From the NCBI RefSeq assembly GCF_951801035.1, contig NZ_CATOKT010000009.1: a stretch of 64,000 nucleotides of DNA. One strand, 5' to 3'. Source of the stretch: Adlercreutzia sp910585575. Lineage in GTDB: Bacteria > Actinomycetota > Coriobacteriia > Coriobacteriales > Eggerthellaceae. Positions within the stretch are counted from its first letter, which is position 1; every line of letters starts with the position of its first letter. The position numbers were made by a program, and so were the translations under genes. Shown piece after piece: positions 55,545 through 63,914 of this stretch. The notes beneath the pieces were generated by a model. The model was not told where the DNA came from and searched no databases. It saw only the letters and a program-made list of their open reading frames with translations.

Positions 55545-55570
55545 AAAAACTCGTTCTCTCCTTCGGTTTG

Positions 55571-55596
55571 GCGGGCTGGTCGTTTGACCGACCCGC
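55571..55596 (-). promoter_or_regulatory. Hairpin in the 5' leader of the giant gene
   Basis: On the minus strand GCGGG and GGTC pair with GACC and CCCGC around an AAAC loop, with one wobble and one mismatch. The stem ends a few bases before the GAAGGAG ribosome site. It could modulate translation. Confidence 0.35.
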
Positions 55597-55670
55597 TTTC
55601 CCGCTCAAGCCATTTTCCTGGTCTGAAATGGCCTTTTGTTGACACTTCGTTGGTAGGTGGTCGCTTTTTG

Positions 55671-55684
55671 GGCATAGTTATGCC
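55671..55684. promoter_or_regulatory. Palindrome GGCATAGTTATGCC, possible operator
   Basis: Six-bp arms around a 2-nt centre lie 25-40 nt downstream of the candidate promoter. This is a position where a bound repressor could block transcription of the giant gene. No regulator is known. Confidence 0.3.
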
Positions 55685-55708
55685 AAAGAGCGTTTTTGTT
55701 CATGGATA

Positions 55709-55736
55709 ATTATCTACGAAATGGCAACAAAGTAAA
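55709..55736 (-). promoter_or_regulatory. Candidate promoter of the giant gene
   Basis: On the minus strand TTTACT (-35) and GATAAT (-10) are 16 nt apart, which gives a leader of about 155 nt before the ATG at 55,544. It lies in the only AT-rich stretch between the upstream terminator and the gene. Other AT-rich hexamers are present, so the assignment is tentative. Confidence 0.35.
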
Positions 55737-55888
55737 GTCGAGACGATTTCAATTGTGGGGCTCTAACTGGGCATTTCCTGTTGACTTTGCGTTACATTGA
55801 GACGAATTTGACCCATTTTTCTCCACAATTCGCTCTTGCCAAAATCCAAGCAATCTGCCCAGAATTCGCAAAACTTAAAATTTTCCAA

Positions 55889-55909
55889 GTTATATAATGT
55901 TTATATAAC
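55889..55909. promoter_or_regulatory. AT-rich palindrome upstream of the giant gene
   Basis: Nine-bp arms GTTATATAA and TTATATAAC flank TGT, a perfect 21-bp inverted repeat in the 594-bp intergenic stretch. It shares the word AACATTATAT (on the minus strand) with the palindromes downstream of the RHH gene and upstream of parA. Candidate binding site for the RHH protein, or an operator of the giant gene. Confidence 0.45.
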
Positions 55910-55955
55910 TTTATCCATTAAACATTTAGTGACGTTGTGTCATAGACTCAACATT

Positions 55956-55980
55956 AAAAAACGCCACTTGACGTGGCGTT
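55956..55980 (-). terminator. Rho-independent terminator of the parA-RHH operon
   Basis: On the minus strand a perfect 8-bp stem AACGCCAC/GTGGCGTT with a 5-nt loop is followed by a run of T. It lies ~160 nt after the RHH gene stop and insulates the giant gene from that operon. Confidence 0.8.
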
Positions 55981-56010
55981 ATTAAGAATTCTATTTAATG
56001 TCATAATTAT

Positions 56011-56069
56011 TAAATGATTCTATATACTGCTTATTTGAAAATCTTTAATAATTTATAACATTATATGTT
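56011..56069. promoter_or_regulatory. AT-rich stretch with TAAATGATT word and AACATTATATGTT palindrome
   Basis: TAAATGATTCTATAT at 56,011 resembles the 15-nt motif of the islands inside the giant gene, with one inserted base. AACATTATATGTT at 56,057-56,069 is a perfect 13-bp palindrome almost identical to the core of the site upstream of parA. Both lie in the AT-rich DNA between the RHH stop and the operon terminator. Confidence 0.4.
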
Positions 56070-56138
56070 TATCTGTTTATTTCATTTAATGTGCACGAAA
56101 TACAACATTTTGGTAACGAACGAAAATTTTCACAAAAA

Positions 56139-56936
56139 TTAGCTCATTAATTTGCGAATGAGCGCTTCGTAGGCGGCAACGGCAGCCTGGAGTTCAGAAC
56201 GATGGTTTTCCCAATACTCATCAAGCGCCTGGCGCATCACTTCGGCACGCGTGATCTTCATCACCTGAGCCAGAAGGTCCGCATGCTCGCGCTGCTCGGC
56301 TGTCATGGGCACGAGCACCTGAGCCGTCATGCGGCTGCCCGACGCCTCCGCCTCCAGCACCTCGTCCGCCGGCGCGGCCTTCTTGCGCCCGCGCTTGGCT
56401 CGCGGCGCTTTGGGCTTGTCCGCCGCCTTGGCAGCGCGCGAGGCCTTAGCAGGCGCCGCCGAGGCCTTCGCCGGGGCGTCGTCCACCACCAAATCGGCGA
56501 CGGCCGCCACGGCCTCCACCGGATCGGGAAGAATGTCGGGCACCGTCGGTGCCGCAGGCGGCGTTGAAGGATGGAGCTCAGCATCGAGCGTCGGAACGGC
56601 AGCGCTCTTACCTGTCGCACGCCGCTTGGCAGCCGGCTGCGCCTCCTTTGTCTCCTCGGCCCCCGCCGAGGCAGCCACCGAGCGCTTCAGATCGGACGAG
56701 CGCGCGGCCGTCCCCATGGAAGAGGCGTTGAGCGCATCTTCCAAAGTAAAGTAGTCGGGCACGTCCGCCGTATCCTCCAAAGGCGGCTCGCCCTTCACCT
56801 CTTCGCTGGACGCCGCCTCGTCCTGATGCTTGGGACGGGCGGGTTCCTCATGGGCAGCGCTTTCCTGAGCCGCGCCGATAAAGGCTGCTGCCGCGCGAGC
56901 CGCGTCCATCTGGGCGCGCAAGTCTTTCTTAGCCAT
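56139..56936 (-). CDS. ParB-like ribbon-helix-helix DNA-binding protein
   Basis: 265 residues. The C-terminal ~63 residues (from MTAQVLVPMTAEQ, residue ~203) form a ribbon-helix-helix pattern: a short beta strand, then helices with ITRAEVMRQALDEYW, then a helical tail. Residues ~145-200 are Ala/Lys/Pro-rich and H1-like (KASRAAKAADKPKAPRAKRG), suited to non-specific DNA contact. The N-terminus (KKDLRAQMDAARAAAAF) is a short basic helix, the place where RHH partition partners usually carry the arginine finger for ParA. The ATG overlaps the parA stop by 8 nt with GGAGG 6 nt upstream, so translation is coupled. Its role as the centromere-binding partner of the adjacent ParA and as autorepressor is inferred from context. 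It is not a canonical HTH ParB. Confidence 0.75.
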   Translation of the reverse strand: MAKKDLRAQMDAARAAAAFIGAAQESAAHEEPARPKHQDEAASSEEVKGEPPLEDTADVPDYFTLEDALNASSMGTAARSSDLKRSVAASAGAEETKEAQPAAKRRATGKSAAVPTLDAELHPSTPPAAPTVPDILPDPVEAVAAVADLVVDDAPAKASAAPAKASRAAKAADKPKAPRAKRGRKKAAPADEVLEAEASGSRMTAQVLVPMTAEQREHADLLAQVMKITRAEVMRQALDEYWENHRSELQAAVAAYEALIRKLMS

Positions 56937-57690
56937 TGACGTCCTCCATCAGCTCATCGATAAAGAACCGGTAATCGTAGGTAACCTTGGCCGAGGGGGC
57001 GTACTCGAAGATAGGCTGCTTCACCGCCTGGGCCTCTTTAATGACGGTGGCCTCGCGGATCCACGCCTTGAACACCTTGGTGTCCAGCTCTTCGGCCATG
57101 GCCTCGGCGTCCTCGTGGATGATCTTCGAAATGGAGGTGCGCGGGTTGTAGCGCGTCAGCAGAATGCCGGCGATATTGAGATTCGGGTTGGTGTACTCGC
57201 GAATGGCCTCGATGGTAGCGGCCAGGTCGGTGACGCCGTCGAGCGAGTAGGCGTCGGCCTGGGCGGGAATGACCACCCACGAGGCCGCGGTAAGCGCGTT
57301 CACCGTCAGCGTGCCCAGGGCCGGGGGCGTGTCGAGAATGGCGTAGTCGTAGTCGTCGGCCACGGCCTCCAGGGCCTTGCGCAGGCGATAGTCTTTGCCC
57401 ACGCTGGACATGAGATCATCGGCCTTGCCGTTCAGACGGCTGGCGGGCACCACATGGTAGCCGTCGATGGCCTGAGCGGCCTCGGCAATGGTGGCGTCGC
57501 CCGTCAGCACCTCGAGCGACGAGGGAACGCCCGTGGTTTGCGCTTTAAGCGTCGTCGACAGGTTCATCTGCGGGTCCAAGTCGATGAACAGCACCCGCTT
57601 GCCGTCCTGTACCATTTTCGCCCCAATGGCCAAGTTTGTCGTCGTCTTCGCCACGCCGCCTTTTTGCGACGCTGCCGCCAAGGTGATCAT
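56929..57690 (-). CDS. parA: ParA/Soj-family ATPase
   Basis: 253 residues. The deviant Walker A is KGGVAKTT at residues 10-17, with both lysines, followed by the A' motif FIDLDPQ (35-41) and the Walker B region YAILDTPPALG. Length and order match chromosomal/plasmid ParA ATPases, which bind DNA non-specifically and position DNA or protein cargo with a ParB-type partner. An in-frame ATG 28 codons upstream (57,774) is rejected. MITLAAASQKGG at 57,690 is the usual ParA N-terminus and has AGGAG 5 nt upstream. It is co-transcribed with the overlapping RHH gene. No rsmG, HTH-type parB or replication gene is near, so this is an orphan cassette rather than the oriC parAB. Confidence 0.9.
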   Translation of the reverse strand: MITLAAASQKGGVAKTTTNLAIGAKMVQDGKRVLFIDLDPQMNLSTTLKAQTTGVPSSLEVLTGDATIAEAAQAIDGYHVVPASRLNGKADDLMSSVGKDYRLRKALEAVADDYDYAILDTPPALGTLTVNALTAASWVVIPAQADAYSLDGVTDLAATIEAIREYTNPNLNIAGILLTRYNPRTSISKIIHEDAEAMAEELDTKVFKAWIREATVIKEAQAVKQPIFEYAPSAKVTYDYRFFIDELMEDVNG

Positions 57691-57742
57691 GCACACTCCT
57701 CTCGACCGCGCGCTCCCCCGCGTGCAGCCCAACGCAGTGCTC

Positions 57743-57757
57743 CTTCCCCAGGGGAAG
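57743..57757. promoter_or_regulatory. Palindrome CTTCCCCAGGGGAAG upstream of parA
   Basis: A perfect GC-rich inverted repeat with a 1-nt centre lies between the AT-rich promoter region and the parA start. As RNA the loop would be too tight without opening the inner pairs, so a DNA operator is as likely as a hairpin. Confidence 0.35.
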
Positions 57758-57790
57758 AGAGCGCAGTTCTCCACTTTTGATAGTGCGTAC

Positions 57791-57809
57791 TATAACATAT
57801 AATGTTATA
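57791..57809. promoter_or_regulatory. Palindrome TATAACATATAATGTTATA, likely operator/partition-type site of parA
   Basis: Perfect 8-bp arms around ATA lie ~100 bp upstream of the parA ATG in the AT-rich stretch that must hold the promoter. The core recurs downstream of the RHH gene (56,057). RHH partition proteins typically bind AT-rich repeats at their own promoter, which fits. Confidence 0.5.
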
Positions 57810-57859
57810 TCTAATATAGGTCTTATACCTTATAAATTTTGCTTTACATAACTTTGGTA

Positions 57860-58014
57860 TTGAGAGGTTGAGCGGTGGCACGGCGCCTGGTGGCCACCCC
57901 TCACTGAACAGTCCGGCTGCCAAGCAGCGCCGACGTTCCGGTCGCTAACTCCTGACGAGCGTTCAGGCCGTCAACTGCTCCCCTCTGCCAGCCGGACTGC
58001 GCGCCGCCTCTCAA
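57860..58014. other. Structured intergenic element with nested inverted repeats
   Basis: Nested pairs are TTGAGAGG (57,860) with CCTCTCAA (58,007), CGGCGC (57,881) with GCGCCG (58,001), and CAGTCCGGCTG (57,909) with CAGCCGGACTG (57,989). Local hairpins lie inside: GGTGGCCACC at 57,889 and CCTGA/TCAGG at 57,951-57,967. All pairs are consistent with one multibranched structure of ~155 nt, between the mtnA terminator and the AT-rich parA promoter. It does not match tmRNA, RNase P, SRP or a riboswitch that I recognise. It could be an unknown ncRNA, a leader of parA, or a small non-autonomous element. The 74-codon minus frame across it has no coding character. Confidence 0.5.
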
Positions 58015-58055
58015 CTCGTGACACAAAACCAACCTCTCGACAATCGATCCTTCGC

Positions 58056-58084
58056 AAAGAAAAGGCACCTGCAGAGCAGGTGCC
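58056..58084 (-). terminator. Rho-independent terminator of mtnA
   Basis: On the minus strand a perfect 9-bp stem GGCACCTGC/GCAGGTGCC with a 3-nt loop is followed by TTTTCTTT. It lies ~75 nt downstream of the mtnA stop. Confidence 0.85.
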
Positions 58085-58160
58085 CGGAGTATGATCGTGT
58101 AACCGGAGGCAAAGCCTCTGACCACGATGCCTTTACTGGCTAGTCGACTTCCTCTTCTCG

Positions 58161-59534
58161 CTAATCAACTTCAGTGATCACCGCCGTTACCAAATCGGCC
58201 GGCGTGACGTCGAAGGCGGGATTGTGCACACCCACGCCCGGAATGGGCTCGGGGAGCACCTCGGAGGGGTCGCGTTCCTCGATGGGTATGTCCGCCCCCG
58301 TGGCCATGGCGGCATCAATAGTGCTCGTTGGGGCAGCCACGTAGAAGGGAATGCCGAAATGCTTCGCCAGCACCGCCACGCCCAGCGTGCCGATTTTGTT
58401 GGCTGCATCGCCGTTGGCGGTAATGCGGTCGGCGCCCACTACCACCGCGTCCACCAACCCCTGGGCCATGACACTGGCCGCCATGTTATCGCAGATGAGC
58501 GTCACCGGCACCCCCGCTTGAGCCAGCTCCCAGCTGGTCAAGCGCGCCCCCTGCCCCACCGGGCGCGTCTCGTCGGCATACACGCGCTCGATGAGCCCCT
58601 CTTCAGCTGCCGCATAGATAACGCCCAGCGCCGTGCCGTAGAAGGCCGTGGCCAGGCTGCCGGCGTTGCAGTGCGTAAGTACGCGCAGGGGGCGCCCCTT
58701 CGCCTCGGACAAGGAGCGCAGACGATTCACGCCGTTGCGGCCGATAGCGCGATTGACCGCCTCGTCTTCGGCGATGAGGTCCACCACGCACTGGTAGAGG
58801 GCATCTGCCACCGCTTGAGGACCCCTCCCCTCCCCGAGCGCCTCACGGGCCACAGCCAGAGCGCGATCAACGCCCCAGCCCAGATTAACGGCCGTCGGAC
58901 GCGCGTTCTTGGCCAGGTTGCCGGCAAAATCGAGAGCCATGGAGAAGAGCTCGGGGTCGAAGGCGCGCTCGTCGAGTACGAAGGTGCGGTGCGCATCGAG
59001 CGCCTCGCAGGTGAAAGTGCGCGCAGCGGGGGCGGCAGCGGGTTCGGTGGCTTCAGCGCATGCGGTGGCTGCAACGGATTCGTCGCCCTCGGCGCGCACG
59101 GCCTCCGCCAACGCTTCCCGAGTTGCACCGAACGCGTCTTTCATCGCCGTGCCGTCATCGGCGGCAAGCGATTCTGAGCCGTTTTGCGGCTCAGAATCGC
59201 TTTGGGTGGCTCTGGGACCGCGCTGGCACATCAGGCAGGCGTACACGTCCTCAGAAGCCGTCTGACAGCTGGCGGCAGCCTGGGTATCCGCCTCATTTGC
59301 CGCCACGAACTCGAAAGCCCGCAGCATGACCACCGCCGCTCCGGCTACGCCCAAAGCCGGCGCGCCGCGCACGGCCAGCGTCTTCACCGCATCGATCACC
59401 GTGCGCCAGTCCGAGGTGCGCAGGTAGGCAAGCTCACCCGGCAGCAGCCGCTGATCCACCATGACCACCTGGGGCACGCCGTTCACGCGTTCAACGGCGA
59501 TGGTTCGAGGCAGGTTTTCTAAGGTCAATAACAC
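58161..59534 (-). CDS. mtnA: S-methyl-5-thioribose-1-phosphate isomerase (MtnA) with a large insertion
   Basis: Converts methylthioribose-1-phosphate to methylthioribulose-1-phosphate in methionine salvage. It is related to eIF2B alpha subunits. Family marks seen are the N-terminal DQRLLPGE and AVRGAPALG, RPTAVNLGW, LTHCNAGSLAT (catalytic Cys) and VVGADRITANGD (catalytic Asp). About 457 residues against the usual ~345. The excess is an Ala/Glu-rich insertion of ~100 residues between the N-terminal domain and RPTAVNLGW, containing C-x9-C-x2-C. I chose GTG at 59,534 because AAAGGGG sits 6 nt upstream and it gives the family's usual N-terminus; an ATG at 59,576 has no clear ribosome site. No other salvage gene is adjacent. 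The insertion may be a lineage trait and should not touch the active site. Confidence 0.9.
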   Translation of the reverse strand: MLLTLENLPRTIAVERVNGVPQVVMVDQRLLPGELAYLRTSDWRTVIDAVKTLAVRGAPALGVAGAAVVMLRAFEFVAANEADTQAAASCQTASEDVYACLMCQRGPRATQSDSEPQNGSESLAADDGTAMKDAFGATREALAEAVRAEGDESVAATACAEATEPAAAPAARTFTCEALDAHRTFVLDERAFDPELFSMALDFAGNLAKNARPTAVNLGWGVDRALAVAREALGEGRGPQAVADALYQCVVDLIAEDEAVNRAIGRNGVNRLRSLSEAKGRPLRVLTHCNAGSLATAFYGTALGVIYAAAEEGLIERVYADETRPVGQGARLTSWELAQAGVPVTLICDNMAASVMAQGLVDAVVVGADRITANGDAANKIGTLGVAVLAKHFGIPFYVAAPTSTIDAAMATGADIPIEERDPSEVLPEPIPGVGVHNPAFDVTPADLVTAVITEVD

Positions 59535-59604
59535 GGGATTCCCCTTTCGAAATTTATCGGTGCAGGTCAGCTTCATGCTGAAGAAATCAAGTCCTAGACT
59601 GAAA

Positions 59605-59633
59605 ATTATGGTGCGCTATCGTGAACGCGTCAA
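59605..59633 (-). promoter_or_regulatory. Promoter of mtnA
   Basis: On the minus strand TTGACG and CATAAT are separated by exactly 17 nt, a near-consensus sigma-70 promoter. It places the transcript start ~60 nt before the GTG start. Confidence 0.7.
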
Positions 59634-59705
59634 CGGTGTAAGTCCCGTGCTGGCAGTGCCTTCCGACCCTATTGGCTTGTCCAAAAAGACGGGAGGTGAT
59701 GGCCT

Positions 59706-59876
59706 ATGGAGTTTGCCCTGATTGCCATGAAGTTGCTGACCGCTGCTACAGGGTTGGCGACGGCCTTGGTGAAGCTTTATACCCAAAGCACCGAGCAGAA
59801 AAGACCAGTTTGTGATAAAGAAGCCTCGGACGCTGACCCGTCCGAGGCTCACACAAACAACGGCGCTGCCCGCTAG
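59706..59876 (+). CDS. Small hydrophobic peptide, candidate type I toxin
   Basis: 56 codons, ATG to TAG, with a very strong ribosome site (GGGAGGTGAT ending 4 nt before the ATG). Residues 3-25 (FALIAMKLLTAATGLATALV plus KLY) form one amphipathic membrane helix with an internal Lys. A polar tail rich in Asp, Ser and Asn follows. Size and layout match Fst/TxpA/Ldr-like toxins that insert into the inner membrane, though there is no clear sequence match. The leader contains TCCCGT (59,643) able to pair with ACGGGA (59,689) over the ribosome site, a control common in such toxins. The last ~20 codons are overlapped by an antisense RNA. A possible weak promoter is TAGACT/TATCGT (59,595-59,622). Coding status rests on the ribosome site and context. 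Confidence 0.6.
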   Translation: MEFALIAMKLLTAATGLATALVKLYTQSTEQKRPVCDKEASDADPSEAHTNNGAAR

Positions 59877-59895
59877 CAAAACCGGGCTTCCGTTG
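59815..59895 (-). ncRNA. Antisense RNA 1, candidate antitoxin
   Basis: A minus-strand unit of ~80 nt. Its own promoter (TTGCTT, 18 nt, TAGAAT) is at 59,902-59,931. Its end is an 11-bp perfect hairpin (AGCCTCGGACG/CGTCCGAGGCT, 6-nt loop, 59,822-59,849) followed by TCTTTAT. It is complementary to the last ~20 codons and the start of the 3' region of the small hydrophobic peptide gene. Such 3'-overlapping antisense RNAs repress type I toxins (for example RatA with TxpA). Transcription is predicted, not shown. Confidence 0.65.
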
Positions 59896-59901
59896 GCACT
59901 C

Positions 59902-59931
59902 ATTCTAGCAGCCTTGCGTCCCCTAAAGCAA
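59902..59931 (-). promoter_or_regulatory. Promoter of antisense RNA 1
   Basis: TTGCTT and TAGAAT on the minus strand, spaced 18 nt. The same arrangement is conserved in the second copy 126 bp away, which supports function. Confidence 0.65.
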
Positions 59932-59939
59932 GGCCTGAC

Positions 59940-60021
59940 GCAAAGAAGCCTCGGACGCCGCTACGTCCGAGGCTCACACCAGAAACGGCACTGCCCGCTA
60001 GTCAAACCCGAGCCTCCGTTG
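59940..60021 (-). ncRNA. Antisense-type RNA 2, tandem duplicate
   Basis: A second copy of the RNA unit with promoter TTGTAT-18 nt-TAGAAT (60,028-60,057) and the same 11-bp terminator stem (59,947-59,974) before TTCTTTG. The stem is identical to copy 1 but the 6-nt loop differs. It does not overlap the peptide coding region. It may target the toxin mRNA 3' end in trans, a second toxin elsewhere, or be a relic of a duplicated locus. Confidence 0.6.
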
Positions 60022-60027
60022 GTGCCC

Positions 60028-60057
60028 ATTCTAGCAGCCTTGCACCGCCCCATACAA
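60028..60057 (-). promoter_or_regulatory. Promoter of antisense-type RNA 2
   Basis: TTGTAT and TAGAAT on the minus strand, spaced 18 nt. It begins ~15 nt past the ppdK terminator, so this RNA is transcribed independently of ppdK. Confidence 0.6.
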
Positions 60058-60071
60058 TCCCTCCCGACAAC

Positions 60072-60101
60072 AAAAAGGGCGGGAACCCGTGGTTCCCGCC
60101 C
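60072..60101 (-). terminator. Rho-independent terminator of ppdK
   Basis: On the minus strand an 11-bp perfect stem GGGCGGGAACC/GGTTCCCGCCC with a 3-nt loop is followed by TTTTT, 25 nt after the ppdK stop. Confidence 0.9.
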
Positions 60102-60126
60102 CGTATAGCACGCTCTTTTGCGTCGC

Positions 60127-62844
<2,718 letters not shown>

Positions 62845-63130
62845 CTTACTTCTCCTTAAAGCTGTGCGCCGCCCGCGCGACGCGATTGCCTTTACCCGCC
62901 ATGGCCAGCCGAGCCGGTTCTGGCGCTTGCGTTTGCCGGGGCCGCATCGCGCAAAGGCAAACCTTCCGCTGCGCTACTGCCTGCGAGGCCTGGCCTGATG
63001 CGCGCACGGCATGCTGCACGCCCGAACCCGAAGGCGCGCCGCGAGCAAACGCAAGCGAAGCGCCCAGGGCCGAAAAGTGCAGCCTATCTGAGACAACGGC
63101 AAACACGTCCATAAAATGAACTGGCACCCA
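62845..63130 (-). promoter_or_regulatory. Leader/promoter region of ppdK
   Basis: About 285 bp without a convincing gene. A 13-nt inverted repeat (CGCTTGCGTTTGC at ~62,931 and its complement at ~63,048) could form a long stem enclosing ~105 nt. A possible -10 TATACT lies near 63,130-63,135 on the minus strand without a good -35. A 93-codon frame ends 1 nt before the ppdK start but has no family features. The region may be a structured 5' leader. Confidence 0.35.
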
Positions 63131-63194
63131 GTATAAGGGATTCCCTCACAGTTTTCGCGGCGAGATCCCCCACGCCGCCAGCAGGAGCGCAAAA

Positions 63195-63440
63195 ACTCCT
63201 CAGCGGCAGGCTGGAGCGTAGTAACCCCTCAGCGGGAGGCAGGGGCGCAGCCTACAGGAACGAGCTCCTCAGCGGGAGGCAGGGGCGCAGGCGGCGCCCA
63301 CCGTGAATCCCGCTGGCAGCCCCCCTCCTCCGACCAGGAGCGAAGCCCCTCGGCGGCAGACGAGAGAACGAAAAGTCCTCAGCGACAAGCGCCCCGGCCG
63401 CTGCGAATCCCACTCGCACCCCCGACCAGGAGCGAAGCCT
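63195..63440. repeat. Short GC-rich degenerate repeats
   Basis: The word CTCAGCGGGAGGCAGGGGCG occurs twice exactly (about 63,228 and 63,268) and in decayed form near 63,199, 63,346 and 63,378. GACCAGGAGCGAAGCC occurs twice (about 63,333 and 63,423). The DNA is non-coding and shows no palindromic CRISPR-type regularity. Confidence 0.55.
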
Positions 63441-63469
63441 AGCAAGAAGCACTTTTCACCCGAGGCACA

Positions 63470-63905
63470 GGAGCACAGCCAAATGCGGGGCACTTTCCAT
63501 CAGGAATCCGAAAGCGCGGCCAAGCAGGAAGCATTCTCCATCCGAACGCCTGATCAATGGCCAAATAAGTGGCGTTTTTCATCGGGAGCCCGAGAGCCTG
63601 GCCAAACAGAGGGCGTTTTCCATCCGAACGCCTTATCAATGGCCAAATAAGTGGCGTTTTCCATTTGCGCAGCGTCAATAAGCATTTTTTGGCCAAACGA
63701 AGCCCGATTCCCTTCATTTTGCTGGCCAATTAAGGCGTCATTTCCATCGCTCAATTTCCCCTTCTGTAGAATCCCAGTTCACAAGCGTAGCGCGAAACGC
63801 CTTCTTCGAGCATTTCGCAAGAATTGAAGGAAATCGATCCCCGTTTGGCCAAAACAAGCCATTTTTGCCGACAAGAATGGAAAACACCATCTATTTGGCC
63901 AAACA
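63470..63905. repeat. TGGCCAAA-type intergenic repeat family
   Basis: TGGCCAAA or close forms recur about eight to nine times in ~430 bp. The best pair is an ~82-bp direct repeat (63,538 and 63,620) sharing CCATCCGAACGCCT, then ATCAATGGCCAAATAAGTGG, then CGTTTT. Both strands have open frames here only because the repeat unit lacks stops. I see no gene. The family is likely dispersed in the genome. Confidence 0.6.
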
Positions 63906-63914
63906 GCCGACGAT

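Larger units (their letters stand above)
59817..60057 (-). repeat. Tandem direct repeat carrying the two antisense RNA units
   Basis: Two ~110-bp copies with a 125-bp period share the terminator hairpin, the segment CTGCCCGCTAG, and ATTCTAGCAGCCTTGC over the -10 box. Differences concentrate in the hairpin loop and in spacer positions, as expected for two selected RNA genes. Confidence 0.75.

Noticed and set aside
354..55709. Very long plus-strand reading frames (up to 6,148 codons) across the left 55 kb
   Set aside because: All are in codon register with the minus-strand giant gene, have unnatural Val/Gly/His/Leu/Ala composition with no domains, and exist because sense TTA/CTA/TCA codons are nearly absent.
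57691..57774. Upstream ATG start for parA (28 extra residues)
   Set aside because: The extra residues are Arg/Cys/Gly-rich and unlike any ParA N-terminus. The internal ATG has a correctly spaced AGGAG.
57901..58125. 74-codon minus-strand frame upstream of parA
   Set aside because: It lies across the structured inverted-repeat element and the mtnA terminator and has no coding character.
59461..59721. 86-codon plus-strand frame upstream of the small hydrophobic peptide
   Set aside because: It overlaps the start of mtnA and its promoter. The downstream ATG at 59,706, in another frame, has the strong ribosome site.
62846..63127. 93-codon minus-strand frame ending 1 nt before ppdK
   Set aside because: Low-complexity Ala/Arg-rich product without motifs. 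It covers an inverted-repeat leader, and the position can be explained by the ribosome site of ppdK.
63303..63729. Open frames on both strands over the right-hand repeats
   Set aside because: The apparent peptides repeat only because the DNA repeats (TGGCCAAA family). There is no ribosome site or family resemblance.
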